Source: Allomeiothermus sp035760705
GTDB lineage: Bacteria > Deinococcota > Deinococci > Deinococcales > Thermaceae
Assembly (NCBI GenBank): GCA_035760705.1
Contig: DASTSL010000022.1
Location: forward strand, 1 to 5,442
DNA length: 5,442 nt
Direction of reading: 5' to 3'
In this document: positions 1 through 5,168 of the stretch, one piece after another
How the letters are laid out: each line of letters opens with the position of its first letter
Numbering within the stretch: the stretch's first letter is position 1
Notes under the pieces: generated by a model
The model's input: only the letters and a program-made list of their open reading frames with translations
The model's database searches: none
What the model was told of the DNA's origin: nothing
Made by a program: the position numbers and the translations under genes

Positions 1-16
1 AATCTGAAAACCGCTC

Positions 17-22
17 TAAAAT
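17..22 (+). promoter_or_regulatory. -10 box (TAAAAT) of the nucleotidyltransferase gene, leaderless type
   Basis: TAAAAT ends 6 nt before the GTG start at 29. This TANNNT-to-start spacing is the known arrangement for leaderless transcripts in Deinococcus-Thermus. No Shine-Dalgarno lies in between, and an in-frame TAA at 17-19 rules out an upstream start. The -35 region falls outside the window, so the promoter is only half visible. Confidence 0.5.
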
Positions 23-28
23 GGCGGG

Positions 29-820
29 GTGGGAAGATCGCTTACCGATGCTTTTCTCGCTGCGCTGGTCGAAGAGTTCGCCCCGCCGGACTGTATCGGC
101 GTGGGGCTGGTGGGAAGCTTCGCCCGCGGCCAGGGCAAACCCTTTAGCGACATTGACCTGGACTTTTTCGTCCCCGAGCCGCCCCCTACCCGGCCCCAGC
201 GCTACACGCTGCGCCACCGCTCGGGCCACCTGGTCAGCCTGAAGAAGCTCACCCTGGAGACCCAGCGCTCCGAGCTGCACGAACCCCAGCACGCCATCTG
301 GGCCGTACCGGGGATGCGCCAGATGCGGATCCTGCACGACCCCCAGGGCCATCTCCGGCAGCTCAAAGCGGAGGCCCAGGCATTCCGCTGGGAACCCCTC
401 CAGGCCGCCGCGGATGCCTTCGTCAGCTACGAAGTCATGACCAGCGCCGAGGAAGTCCACAAGATCCTGGGTGGGCTCGAGGCGGGAACCCCCTCCCAAG
501 TCATCTACGCTACGCTCGGGCTGGGGCTGGGCACCGCCGCCCTGATGGCGGTCCACCGAAGGCTTCTCGTCGAGAGCGAAAACCGCTACTTCGAGCAACT
601 CTACCGGGAGCTGGGTTCGGAGTCGCCTTGGGCCAGGGCGCACCGGCTGGCGGTGGGCTGGAAAGCCGGAGCCTTCGAGCGAAGGGGCATCGCCGCTTTG
701 CAGCTTTACTGGGAGACCTTCAAAGAGGTTCAGGAGGTGATCGAGGACGATCACCTCGAGGTCATCCGAGCGGTGTTACAAACCATCCAAAAATCAGGGT
801 ATCTGGAAACTCGAGTCTAA
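29..820 (+). CDS. Nucleotidyltransferase-domain protein (DNA polymerase beta superfamily), substrate unknown
   Basis: This 263-aa protein carries the signature of the Pol-beta nucleotidyltransferase superfamily near its N terminus. Residues 29-34 read GSFARG, followed by SDIDLDFF at 40-47, so Gly29-Ser30 would grip the nucleotide phosphates and Asp41/Asp43 would bind the metal ions. A third carboxylate is not obvious: the strand that usually carries it reads LVSLKK. The remaining ~190 residues look largely helical (an Ala/Leu-rich stretch near 160-180, an amphipathic tail from about 215), as in aminoglycoside- or lincosamide-modifying nucleotidyltransferases. I cannot place it in any of those subfamilies, so a resistance role would be a guess. 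It is a soluble protein with no signal peptide. GTG at 29 is the only start compatible with the upstream in-frame stop and an intact catalytic motif. It stands alone, with a 161-bp gap to the next gene. The superfamily call is firm; the function is not known. Confidence 0.85.
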   Translation: MGRSLTDAFLAALVEEFAPPDCIGVGLVGSFARGQGKPFSDIDLDFFVPEPPPTRPQRYTLRHRSGHLVSLKKLTLETQRSELHEPQHAIWAVPGMRQMRILHDPQGHLRQLKAEAQAFRWEPLQAAADAFVSYEVMTSAEEVHKILGGLEAGTPSQVIYATLGLGLGTAALMAVHRRLLVESENRYFEQLYRELGSESPWARAHRLAVGWKAGAFERRGIAALQLYWETFKEVQEVIEDDHLEVIRAVLQTIQKSGYLETRV

Positions 821-858
821 GATGGGGAGAGGGGTTGGCGCGTAGCGCTAGAAGAGCA

Positions 859-894
859 AGCCAAGAGCGGTAATGGTCTTCCCCGCTCCTGGCT
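859..894. repeat. Inverted repeat, 12-bp arms, in the gap after the nucleotidyltransferase gene
   Basis: The arm AGCCAAGAGCGG (859-870) faces CCGCTCCTGGCT (883-894) across a 12-nt spacer, with 11 of 12 positions complementary. The single mismatch is A-C in plus-strand RNA but becomes a G-U wobble in minus-strand RNA. There is no T tract after it on the plus strand, so it is not a textbook terminator for the gene ending at 820. It could be a weak terminator or a protein-binding site. Confidence 0.4.
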
Positions 895-964
895 GGGATA
901 AAGGCAGCGGGACCCGACGAGCCCCCTATGTTCATCTGCATCCGTCCTGGCTAAAGCGCTCTCG

Positions 965-970
965 TATACT
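965..970 (+). promoter_or_regulatory. -10 box (TATACT) of the CvpA-like membrane protein gene
   Basis: TATACT ends 11 nt before the ATG at 982, which predicts a leader of only a few nucleotides or none. There is no Shine-Dalgarno between box and start; the intervening bases are T-rich. No good -35 match is present 16-18 bp upstream. Confidence 0.55.
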
Positions 971-981
971 GTTTTTCAGCC

Positions 982-1464
982 ATGCTGACCTGGCTCGACC
1001 TGCTCTCCCTGCTCACGCTGGCCCTGGCCATCGCCGTTGGGGTGCGGCAAGGGCTGCCCTTCATGATCGGGGTGCTGGTCGCCACGCTAGGTTACGCCGT
1101 CGTCGCCCTGATCCTGCCCTCGGCAACTGTTCCGGTGGCCGTGCTGGTGGTGATCGCACTCTTAGCCGGGTTCGGCGGGGCTTATCTGGCGGGCAGCCTC
1201 TCCCTGCCCCGGCTGAGCCCGCTGCTCGAGGGCCTGGCCGGGAGCGCCGGAGGGTTGGTGTGGGGTATCTTGCTGGCCCTGGCGATCTGGGTGAGCTTCC
1301 CCGCCGAGTTCGTGGCCTCCTCGGGAACCCTGCGTTACCCTTCCGCACGCTTGCCCCTGACCATCCAACGCGGCGTCACCGAGAGCCCCTTCGCCAACAA
1401 CCTCTTCAACTGGGCCAACGGCCAACCGGTGATGCGCAAGATCCTCCTCCCCCATCTGCGCTGA
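982..1464 (+). CDS. Small four-helix membrane protein, CvpA-like
   Basis: The 160-aa protein has four hydrophobic stretches long enough to cross the membrane, at about residues 5-22, 26-46, 50-70 and 86-106. A ~50-residue polar tail follows, containing short hydrophobic patches. The start WLDLLSLLTLALAIAVGVRQG resembles the first helix and loop of the CvpA (colicin V production) family, in which an aspartate opens helix 1 and a small basic glycine-containing loop follows. The Gly-rich fourth helix (GLAGSAGGLVWG, 84-95) also fits that family. CvpA proteins lie in the inner membrane; their biochemical role is poorly defined. The family call is from pattern only and could be wrong, but an integral membrane protein is clear. 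Translation starts at ATG 982, just behind a TATACT box. The gene converges with msrA and is separated from it by a hairpin terminator. Confidence 0.75.
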   Translation: MLTWLDLLSLLTLALAIAVGVRQGLPFMIGVLVATLGYAVVALILPSATVPVAVLVVIALLAGFGGAYLAGSLSLPRLSPLLEGLAGSAGGLVWGILLALAIWVSFPAEFVASSGTLRYPSARLPLTIQRGVTESPFANNLFNWANGQPVMRKILLPHLR

Positions 1465-1500
1465 TGATTGGCTCGAGCCGGACAATCCACCCAATGCAGC

Positions 1501-1525
1501 CACCCCGAGGGTATTCCTCGGGGTG
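1501..1525. terminator. Hairpin terminator shared by two convergent genes
   Basis: CACCCCGAGG (1501-1510) and CCTCGGGGTG (1516-1525) form a perfect 10-bp stem with a 5-nt GTATT loop. It lies 36 bp after the CvpA-like stop codon and 67 bp after the msrA stop codon, so it can serve both strands. Neither side has a clear T tract; GC-rich stems with poor U tails are known as terminators in Thermus relatives. The rest of the gap (1465-1592) holds a GGCTCGAGCC palindrome (1470-1479) and nothing else I recognise. Confidence 0.75.
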
Positions 1526-1592
1526 CAAACCCTAGAGAGTTTGACTGACGCCGCTACCGTAATTACCCGTCTCCGCAAGCCCTCAGCTTCGC

Positions 1593-2147
1593 TCAGACCG
1601 TGGCGCTCTTCTTGAGCTTGTCGAAGAAGTGCTTGCGGAACTTGGCGACCTTGGGAGCCACCACGAAGGAGCAATAGGGCTGGTAGGGGTTCTTTTTGAA
1701 ATACTCCTGGTGGTAGTCCTCAGCGGGGTAGAACTCCTCCAAGGACGTCACCTCGGTCACGATGGGGTTATCCCAAACCTTGGCCTGCTCGAACTCGCGG
1801 ATCACTTGAAGAGCGGTGGCTTTTTGCTCGGGGGAGTGATAGAAGATCACCGAGCGGTACTGCGGCCCCACATCGTTGCCCTGGCGGTTCAGAGTGGTGG
1901 GGTCGTGGATGGTGAAAAAGACCTCCAGGAGTTCGCGGTACGAGACCACGCTGGGGTCGAAGGTCACCTGGACCACCTCGGCGTGGCCGGTCTTTTTGCC
2001 GCAGACCTCTTCGTAGGTGGGGTTCTCCACATGCCCGCCCGAGTACCCCGAAACCACGTCGGTCACGCCCCGCAGTTCGTCGTAGACGGCTTCCAAACAC
2101 CAAAAGCACCCGCCGCCCAGGGTGGCGGTCTCGAGATTCTGGCTCAT
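1593..2147 (-). CDS. msrA: Peptide methionine-(S)-S-oxide reductase MsrA
   Basis: This cytosolic enzyme reduces the S epimer of methionine sulfoxide, free or in proteins, back to methionine using thioredoxin-recycled cysteines. The 184-aa sequence is full length for a single-domain MsrA. The active-site GCFWC lies at residues 13-17, with catalytic Cys14 and Phe15-Trp16 forming the methyl-binding pocket. Glu57 in GHAE, Tyr45 in PTYEEV, Asp92 in GNDVGPQYRS and Tyr97 match the conserved sulfoxide-polarising residues. Cys17, Cys49 and Cys159 are candidates for the resolving cysteine; I cannot say which is used. No MsrB domain is fused and no msrB lies in the window. The start is ATG at 2147. There is no good Shine-Dalgarno (only GCGGGG hard against the start), so it may be translated from a short-leader message or by read-through from pfkA, 131 bp upstream. 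Confidence 0.97.
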   Translation of the reverse strand: MSQNLETATLGGGCFWCLEAVYDELRGVTDVVSGYSGGHVENPTYEEVCGKKTGHAEVVQVTFDPSVVSYRELLEVFFTIHDPTTLNRQGNDVGPQYRSVIFYHSPEQKATALQVIREFEQAKVWDNPIVTEVTSLEEFYPAEDYHQEYFKKNPYQPYCSFVVAPKVAKFRKHFFDKLKKSATV

Positions 2148-2155
2148 ACCCCGCT

Positions 2156-2161
2156 AGTTTG
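2156..2161 (-). promoter_or_regulatory. Weak candidate -10 box (CAAACT) before msrA
   Basis: On the minus strand CAAACT ends 8 nt before the msrA ATG. It differs from the TAAACT box of the gene starting at 5047 only in its first base, and it sits at nearly the same distance from the start. The lost initial T makes it poor, and I see no -35 element. It is listed because msrA has no convincing ribosome binding site. Confidence 0.2.
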
Positions 2162-2220
2162 GCAGAAAATCAGCCCTGCGGGGGTAAGCTAAATGACCGA
2201 AAGATCCAGTCGCACGAAGA

Positions 2221-2252
2221 GGCAATAGACGTTGCCCAGGAGCCGTACCTCC
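2221..2252 (-). terminator. Two small hairpins after pfkA, possible weak terminator
   Basis: GGCAA (2221-2225) pairs with TTGCC (2232-2236), and GGAG (2239-2242) pairs with CTCC (2249-2252). Read on the minus strand they follow the pfkA stop codon by about 26 nt, and the second stem is followed by a short TCTTC stretch. The stems are only 4-5 bp, so any termination is likely partial. They could equally be chance. Confidence 0.25.
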
Positions 2253-2278
2253 CATCCTAGACGGGGGTTACATATCAA

Positions 2279-3247
2279 CTACAAAGCTAAAACTTTCGCC
2301 AGCTCGTACTTTTTGCGGTTGATGTCCTTGCGCTTCTCCACGGCCTCCTTGAACGGGGTGAGGCGAATCTCGCCGTCCACCTCGCCCACTGCTACCCCGC
2401 TGGCTCCGCTCAGGAGGGCGTCCACACACCCTGCCCCCAAGCGGCTCGCCAGCACCCGGTCTATGGCGGTGGGGCTGCCGCCCCGCTGGATGTGGCCCAG
2501 CACCGTGACCCGAGCCTCAACGCCCGAGCAGGCTTTGACATCTCGAGCCAAGGCCTCCGCCCCACCCTCGTAACCGCCTTCGGCCACCACCACGATCGAA
2601 GAGCGCTTGCCCTTGGCGCTGGACTGGCTGATGACCTCGGCACAGACCGGGGCCGGGATGGGGTCTTCAGGGAGCACGATGACCTCCGCGCCGCCCGCGA
2701 TGCCCACCTCGAGCGCGATAAACCCGGCGTGTCGCCCCATCACCTCGATAAAGAAGACCCGCTCGTGGCTGGCGGCGGTGTCGCGGATGCGGTCAATGGC
2801 GTCGAGGGCGGTGTTCACCGCGGTGTCGAAGCCGATGGTGAAGTCGGTGCCATAGAGGTCGTTGTCGATGGTGCCGGGAGCCCCCACCACCGCGATGTGG
2901 TGCTCCTCGAGGAGTTTGAGGGCGCCGCGGTAGCTGCCGTCCCCGCCAATGCAGACTAGGCCGTCAATCCCGGCCCGGCGGAGGTTCTCCGCGGCCTTGG
3001 CTCGGCCCTCGGGGGTTTTGAACTCCGCGCTGCGGGCGGTAAGCAGGATGGTCCCGCCGCGCTGGAGGGTGTTGGCCACGTCGCGCGGGCCGAGCAACAC
3101 GAAGTCACCTTCGATCATGCCCGCGTAGCCCCGCCGAATCCCGATCACCTCGAGTCCGTGGGCGGCCCCCATGCGCACCACTGCCCGGATCGCCGCATTC
3201 ATACCGGGGGCATCTCCCCCGCTGGTGAACACTCCAATTCGCTTCAT
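2279..3247 (-). CDS. pfkA: ATP-dependent 6-phosphofructokinase PfkA
   Basis: PfkA phosphorylates fructose 6-phosphate to fructose 1,6-bisphosphate with ATP, the committed step of glycolysis, as a cytosolic homotetramer. The 322 residues match the usual bacterial length of about 320. Visible landmarks are the N-terminal TSGGDAPGMN (8-17), GGDGS at 101-105, where the glycine after Asp103 marks ATP rather than pyrophosphate use, PGTIDND at 124-130 with catalytic-base Asp128, MGRHAG at 170-175, AEGG with Glu223, and GHIQRGG at 251-257 for sugar-phosphate binding. Arg21, Arg25, Arg55, Glu188, Lys212 and Lys214 match the effector site of allosteric bacterial enzymes, so ADP activation and PEP inhibition are plausible. 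Translation starts at ATG 3247 behind a strong GGAGGA. The gene lies 57 bp after rsmI on the same strand. A 9-bp inverted repeat can pair over the start codon. Confidence 0.97.
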   Translation of the reverse strand: MKRIGVFTSGGDAPGMNAAIRAVVRMGAAHGLEVIGIRRGYAGMIEGDFVLLGPRDVANTLQRGGTILLTARSAEFKTPEGRAKAAENLRRAGIDGLVCIGGDGSYRGALKLLEEHHIAVVGAPGTIDNDLYGTDFTIGFDTAVNTALDAIDRIRDTAASHERVFFIEVMGRHAGFIALEVGIAGGAEVIVLPEDPIPAPVCAEVISQSSAKGKRSSIVVVAEGGYEGGAEALARDVKACSGVEARVTVLGHIQRGGSPTAIDRVLASRLGAGCVDALLSGASGVAVGEVDGEIRLTPFKEAVEKRKDINRKKYELAKVLAL

Positions 3248-3300
3248 TTATCCTCCGGTCGCTCAACGCAAAACGCTCGACGCCCATCGCCAAATGAAGC
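3241..3300 (-). repeat. Inverted repeat spanning the rsmI-pfkA leader and the pfkA start codon
   Basis: GCTTCATTT (3241-3249) and AAATGAAGC (3292-3300) are exact 9-bp reverse complements separated by 42 nt. In the minus-strand transcript the second-made arm contains the pfkA AUG, so pairing would cover the start codon while the Shine-Dalgarno stays in the loop. Inside the loop a 10-bp direct repeat with one mismatch occurs at 3260-3269 and 3274-3283. The repeat is directly visible; its regulatory role is inferred. Confidence 0.5.
3251..3256 (-). promoter_or_regulatory. Shine-Dalgarno site of pfkA (GGAGGA)
   Basis: GGAGGA on the minus strand ends 3 nt before the ATG at 3247 (GGAGG is 4 nt away). 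It is the only strong, correctly placed Shine-Dalgarno before a gene in this window, and it fixes the pfkA start. The site lies just inside the loop of the inverted repeat 3241-3300. Confidence 0.85.
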
Positions 3301-3301
3301 C

Positions 3302-3307
3302 AGTTTA
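3302..3307 (-). promoter_or_regulatory. Possible internal -10 box (TAAACT) for pfkA
   Basis: TAAACT on the minus strand overlaps the rsmI TAA stop codon (3305-3307) and is identical to the -10 box of the gene starting at 5047. It would give pfkA a leader of about 47 nt, compatible with the strong Shine-Dalgarno and with the inverted repeat. No -35 element sits at 16-18 bp; the nearest TTGCAC is 20 bp away. The overlap with a stop codon could explain the match by chance. Confidence 0.25.
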
Positions 3308-4111
3308 CCCACTCACGTCGGCTTTGTGTGCAAGGGTATAGGCCTCATTGCGGGAAATTCCCGCTTCCACCAAGGCCTTGACCAGATCTTTTCCGCTGAG
3401 CCCTTTCCCTTTGAAGTGCTCGAGCAGTTCTTCAGGGTTTTGCGTTTCGCGTTTAGCGTCTTGTGCCTTTGGCCCTAACACGACCACAAACTCCCCCCTG
3501 GGCTCCTGGAAGTGCTCCTGCGCGGCTTTGATGGTTCCCCGCCAGATCTCCTCGTGCAGCTTGGAGAGTTCGCGGGCCACCGCCACCGGATGCTCGGGGC
3601 CATACAGCTTCACCAGGTCCTTGAGGGTCTCCTGCAAGCGGTGGGGGGCCTCGTAGAGCACCACCGTGCGGCCTGCGGCGACCTGCTCGAGCCGGGCTTT
3701 GCGTTCGGAGCTTCTCTGCGGCAAGAAACCCTCGAAGGCGAAGCGGGCGGTGGGCATCCCCGAGGCCACCAGGGCCGGGATGAGCGCGGTAGGGCCGGGC
3801 AACACCTCGACCTGCCAGCCCTCCCCTACCGCCAGCGCCACCAGTTCAGCGCCGGGGTCGGAGATGCCGGGGGTTCCGGCGTCGGTGGCGTAGGCCACGT
3901 AGTCGTACCCCTCGAGCAAGTCCTTGGCCCGGCTTACGGTGTGCTGGTCGAGCCGCACCATCTTTTTGCTGAGGCCGTAGTGCTTGAGCAGGATCCCGGT
4001 GCGGCGGGTATCCTCGCAAGCCACGATCTCGGCCTCCTTGAGCACCCGCAAGGCCCGCAGGGTGATGTCCTCGAGGTTCCCGATCGGCGTAGGGACCAGC
4101 ACCAGCCGCAT
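3305..4111 (-). CDS. rsmI: 16S rRNA (cytidine(1402)-2'-O)-methyltransferase RsmI
   Basis: RsmI uses S-adenosylmethionine to 2'-O-methylate C1402 in the decoding centre of 16S rRNA, acting on the 30S subunit. The 268-aa protein shows the tetrapyrrole-methylase fold of the family: PTPIGNLEDIT (8-17), ACEDTRRTG (31-39), TDAGTPGISDPG (76-87), LPGPTA (104-109), EGFLP (127-131), YEAPHR (153-158) and ARELSKLHEE (179-188). A small helical C-terminal domain (about 226-264) follows a charged linker, as in full-length RsmI. The start is ATG at 4111, directly before the PTPIGN motif. It has no Shine-Dalgarno but sits 7 nt after a TAAGAT box, so it is probably also transcribed as a leaderless message. It follows the exported-protein gene by 60 bp and precedes pfkA by 57 bp on the same strand. 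A 16S rRNA gene starts ~1.2 kb away in the opposite direction. Confidence 0.96.
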   Translation of the reverse strand: MRLVLVPTPIGNLEDITLRALRVLKEAEIVACEDTRRTGILLKHYGLSKKMVRLDQHTVSRAKDLLEGYDYVAYATDAGTPGISDPGAELVALAVGEGWQVEVLPGPTALIPALVASGMPTARFAFEGFLPQRSSERKARLEQVAAGRTVVLYEAPHRLQETLKDLVKLYGPEHPVAVARELSKLHEEIWRGTIKAAQEHFQEPRGEFVVVLGPKAQDAKRETQNPEELLEHFKGKGLSGKDLVKALVEAGISRNEAYTLAHKADVSG

Positions 4112-4118
4112 AGGCTTT

Positions 4119-4124
4119 ATCTTA
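4119..4124 (-). promoter_or_regulatory. -10 box (TAAGAT) of rsmI, leaderless type
   Basis: On the minus strand TAAGAT ends exactly 7 nt before the rsmI ATG, the spacing expected when transcription begins at the start codon. No Shine-Dalgarno is present. No recognisable -35 element occurs 17 bp upstream. It lies in the 60-bp gap after the upstream gene, in which I see no terminator. Confidence 0.5.
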
Positions 4125-4171
4125 CGGGTTCAAGGCCCCCCGCCGCGCAAGCGTCCCCAGACTTTTCCCGC

Positions 4172-5047
4172 TCACCACAAGCAGCCCCACTGTTCCTTCC
4201 AGGTGAGCGCCACGTCGGGCACTGCGGGGGTCACGTCCTCGCCAAAGGAAAACTTGTCCAGCACATAGCGCAACGCCACGATTACCGCGGCGAACTCCCC
4301 CCCTACTTGCAGGGGGCTGGTGGTGGCCTGAAGCTCGAGCCGCCCGGGCAGATCCCAGGGGAGCCGGGTCCAGCCGCGCAGACCCAGGCTGGGGCGGGTG
4401 CCGAAGTCGCCAAAGACCGGCTGTGGGCCGAAGGGGATGGCCAGTTGCCCGAGGAGGCCCCAGGTTTCCTCGTCCCAACCCACCACCACCGCCGCCCGAA
4501 AACCGCCCGAGCCCAAGTAGCGGCTCGAGTCCCCCAGCGGAATCGCCAGCGAGACCCGCCCCCAGCTTTTCTCTGGCCCGGTAAAGGCCCAACCCAGCAC
4601 CAAGTCGCCCAGCCCGAACACCGGGGCGGTGATCTCGCGGGGGGGCTGCCCCTGGCGGCGCATGGACAGATAGGTCTGTGGCGGGAGGGGGCTCACCGGC
4701 AGGCGGAGCATCTCGTGGATGGGGTTCAGCAGGTAGTCGAGAAATCCCCCGTAATAGAGCCGAACCGGCACCTGAACGCTCAGCTCACCCCAAGGGGTGG
4801 GGGCGTAAATCTGCGGTGTGAGGCGGATCTCCTCCAGGTCCACGGCGATCTCCCCCCAGGCCCCTGAGTCATAGGAGAGGTGGTTGGCTATAGCGGTCTC
4901 GAGGGCGATTTGGCAGCTCGAAAGCGGCGGGCGCCCCACGGGCGGCAGATACACGCCGCTGATGGGGTTCCAGACCTCGTTTTGGGCCTGGGCTGGGCTA
5001 ACAAGCCCTAGAACCACCAGTAGACCGCTTAGCCCCAGCCGACGCAT
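4172..5047 (-). CDS. Exported DUF3187-like protein, probable outer-membrane beta-barrel
   Basis: The 291-aa protein begins with a clear Sec signal peptide: two arginines at 2-3, a hydrophobic core, and a likely cleavage after AQA at residues 19-21. The mature part alternates short hydrophobic/aromatic strands with Gly/Pro turns, ends in Trp, and looks like a beta-barrel. The segment YYGGFLDYLLNPIHEMLRLP (98-117), the strand pair from 148 to 190 with LGDSSRYLGSGG (171-182), and the tail GEDVTPAVPDV (269-279) resemble the DUF3187 family, whose function is unknown. That assignment is from memory of the family pattern. Cys45 and Cys289 could form a disulfide outside the cytoplasm. The frame stays open upstream to 5263, but ATG 5047 is the right start: it gives the signal peptide, lies 7 nt behind a TAAACT box, and keeps the gene out of the rRNA promoter. 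It heads the minus-strand group DUF3187-like, rsmI, pfkA, msrA. Confidence 0.8.
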   Translation of the reverse strand: MRRLGLSGLLVVLGLVSPAQAQNEVWNPISGVYLPPVGRPPLSSCQIALETAIANHLSYDSGAWGEIAVDLEEIRLTPQIYAPTPWGELSVQVPVRLYYGGFLDYLLNPIHEMLRLPVSPLPPQTYLSMRRQGQPPREITAPVFGLGDLVLGWAFTGPEKSWGRVSLAIPLGDSSRYLGSGGFRAAVVVGWDEETWGLLGQLAIPFGPQPVFGDFGTRPSLGLRGWTRLPWDLPGRLELQATTSPLQVGGEFAAVIVALRYVLDKFSFGEDVTPAVPDVALTWKEQWGCLW

Positions 5048-5054
5048 CCTCAGC

Positions 5055-5060
5055 AGTTTA
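5055..5060 (-). promoter_or_regulatory. -10 box (TAAACT) of the DUF3187-like gene, leaderless type
   Basis: On the minus strand TAAACT ends exactly 7 nt before the ATG at 5047. A GAGG touches the start codon directly and is too close to serve as a Shine-Dalgarno. The expected -35 position (5078-5083) has no TTGACA match but overlaps one arm of a 5-bp inverted repeat (CGGTG 5067-5071, CACCG 5079-5083). Confidence 0.55.
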
Positions 5061-5117
5061 TCCCCCCGGTGATCCCCCCACCGATCCGGGTGAACACTCC
5101 CAAGCCATCCTCGAGGA

Positions 5118-5157
5118 CCCCAAAAATCCAGCGTGCGGGAGCCGATTTTTCGCGGGG
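5118..5157. repeat. Interrupted inverted repeat with A/T tracts upstream of the rRNA promoter
   Basis: AAAAATC (5122-5128) and GATTTTT (5144-5150) are exact reverse complements around a 15-nt spacer. Flanking CCCC (5118-5121) and GGGG (5154-5157) extend the symmetry with a 3-nt offset on one side. The unit ends 11 bp before the -35 box of the rRNA promoter, where UP elements or activator sites are found. The A/T tracts stand out in a GC-rich setting. Confidence 0.4.
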
Positions 5158-5168
5158 ACATAGGGGGC

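Noticed and set aside
873..1535. 220-codon plus-strand frame overlapping the CvpA-like gene
   Set aside because: It is Arg/Pro/Gly-rich and runs through the terminator hairpin; the overlapping frame gives four clean membrane helices.
1526..1543. CAAAC/GTTTG mini-hairpin right after the shared terminator
   Set aside because: Only five base pairs with a poorly paired interior; adds nothing beyond the strong hairpin at 1501-1525.
1629..2192. Open 187-codon frame on the plus strand opposite msrA
   Set aside because: It is a mirror of the conserved msrA coding frame and has no start signals of its own.
3512..4867. Open 451-codon frame on the plus strand
   Set aside because: It lies antisense to rsmI and the DUF3187-like gene, crosses both, and has the low-complexity Gly/His/Gln-rich composition of a GC-rich shadow frame.
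5088..5100. A 12-bp GGTGAACACTCC shared with the 5' end of pfkA (3224-3237)
   Set aside because: In pfkA it simply encodes part of the conserved VFTSGG segment; one short match in 5.4 kb is not evidence of a repeat element.
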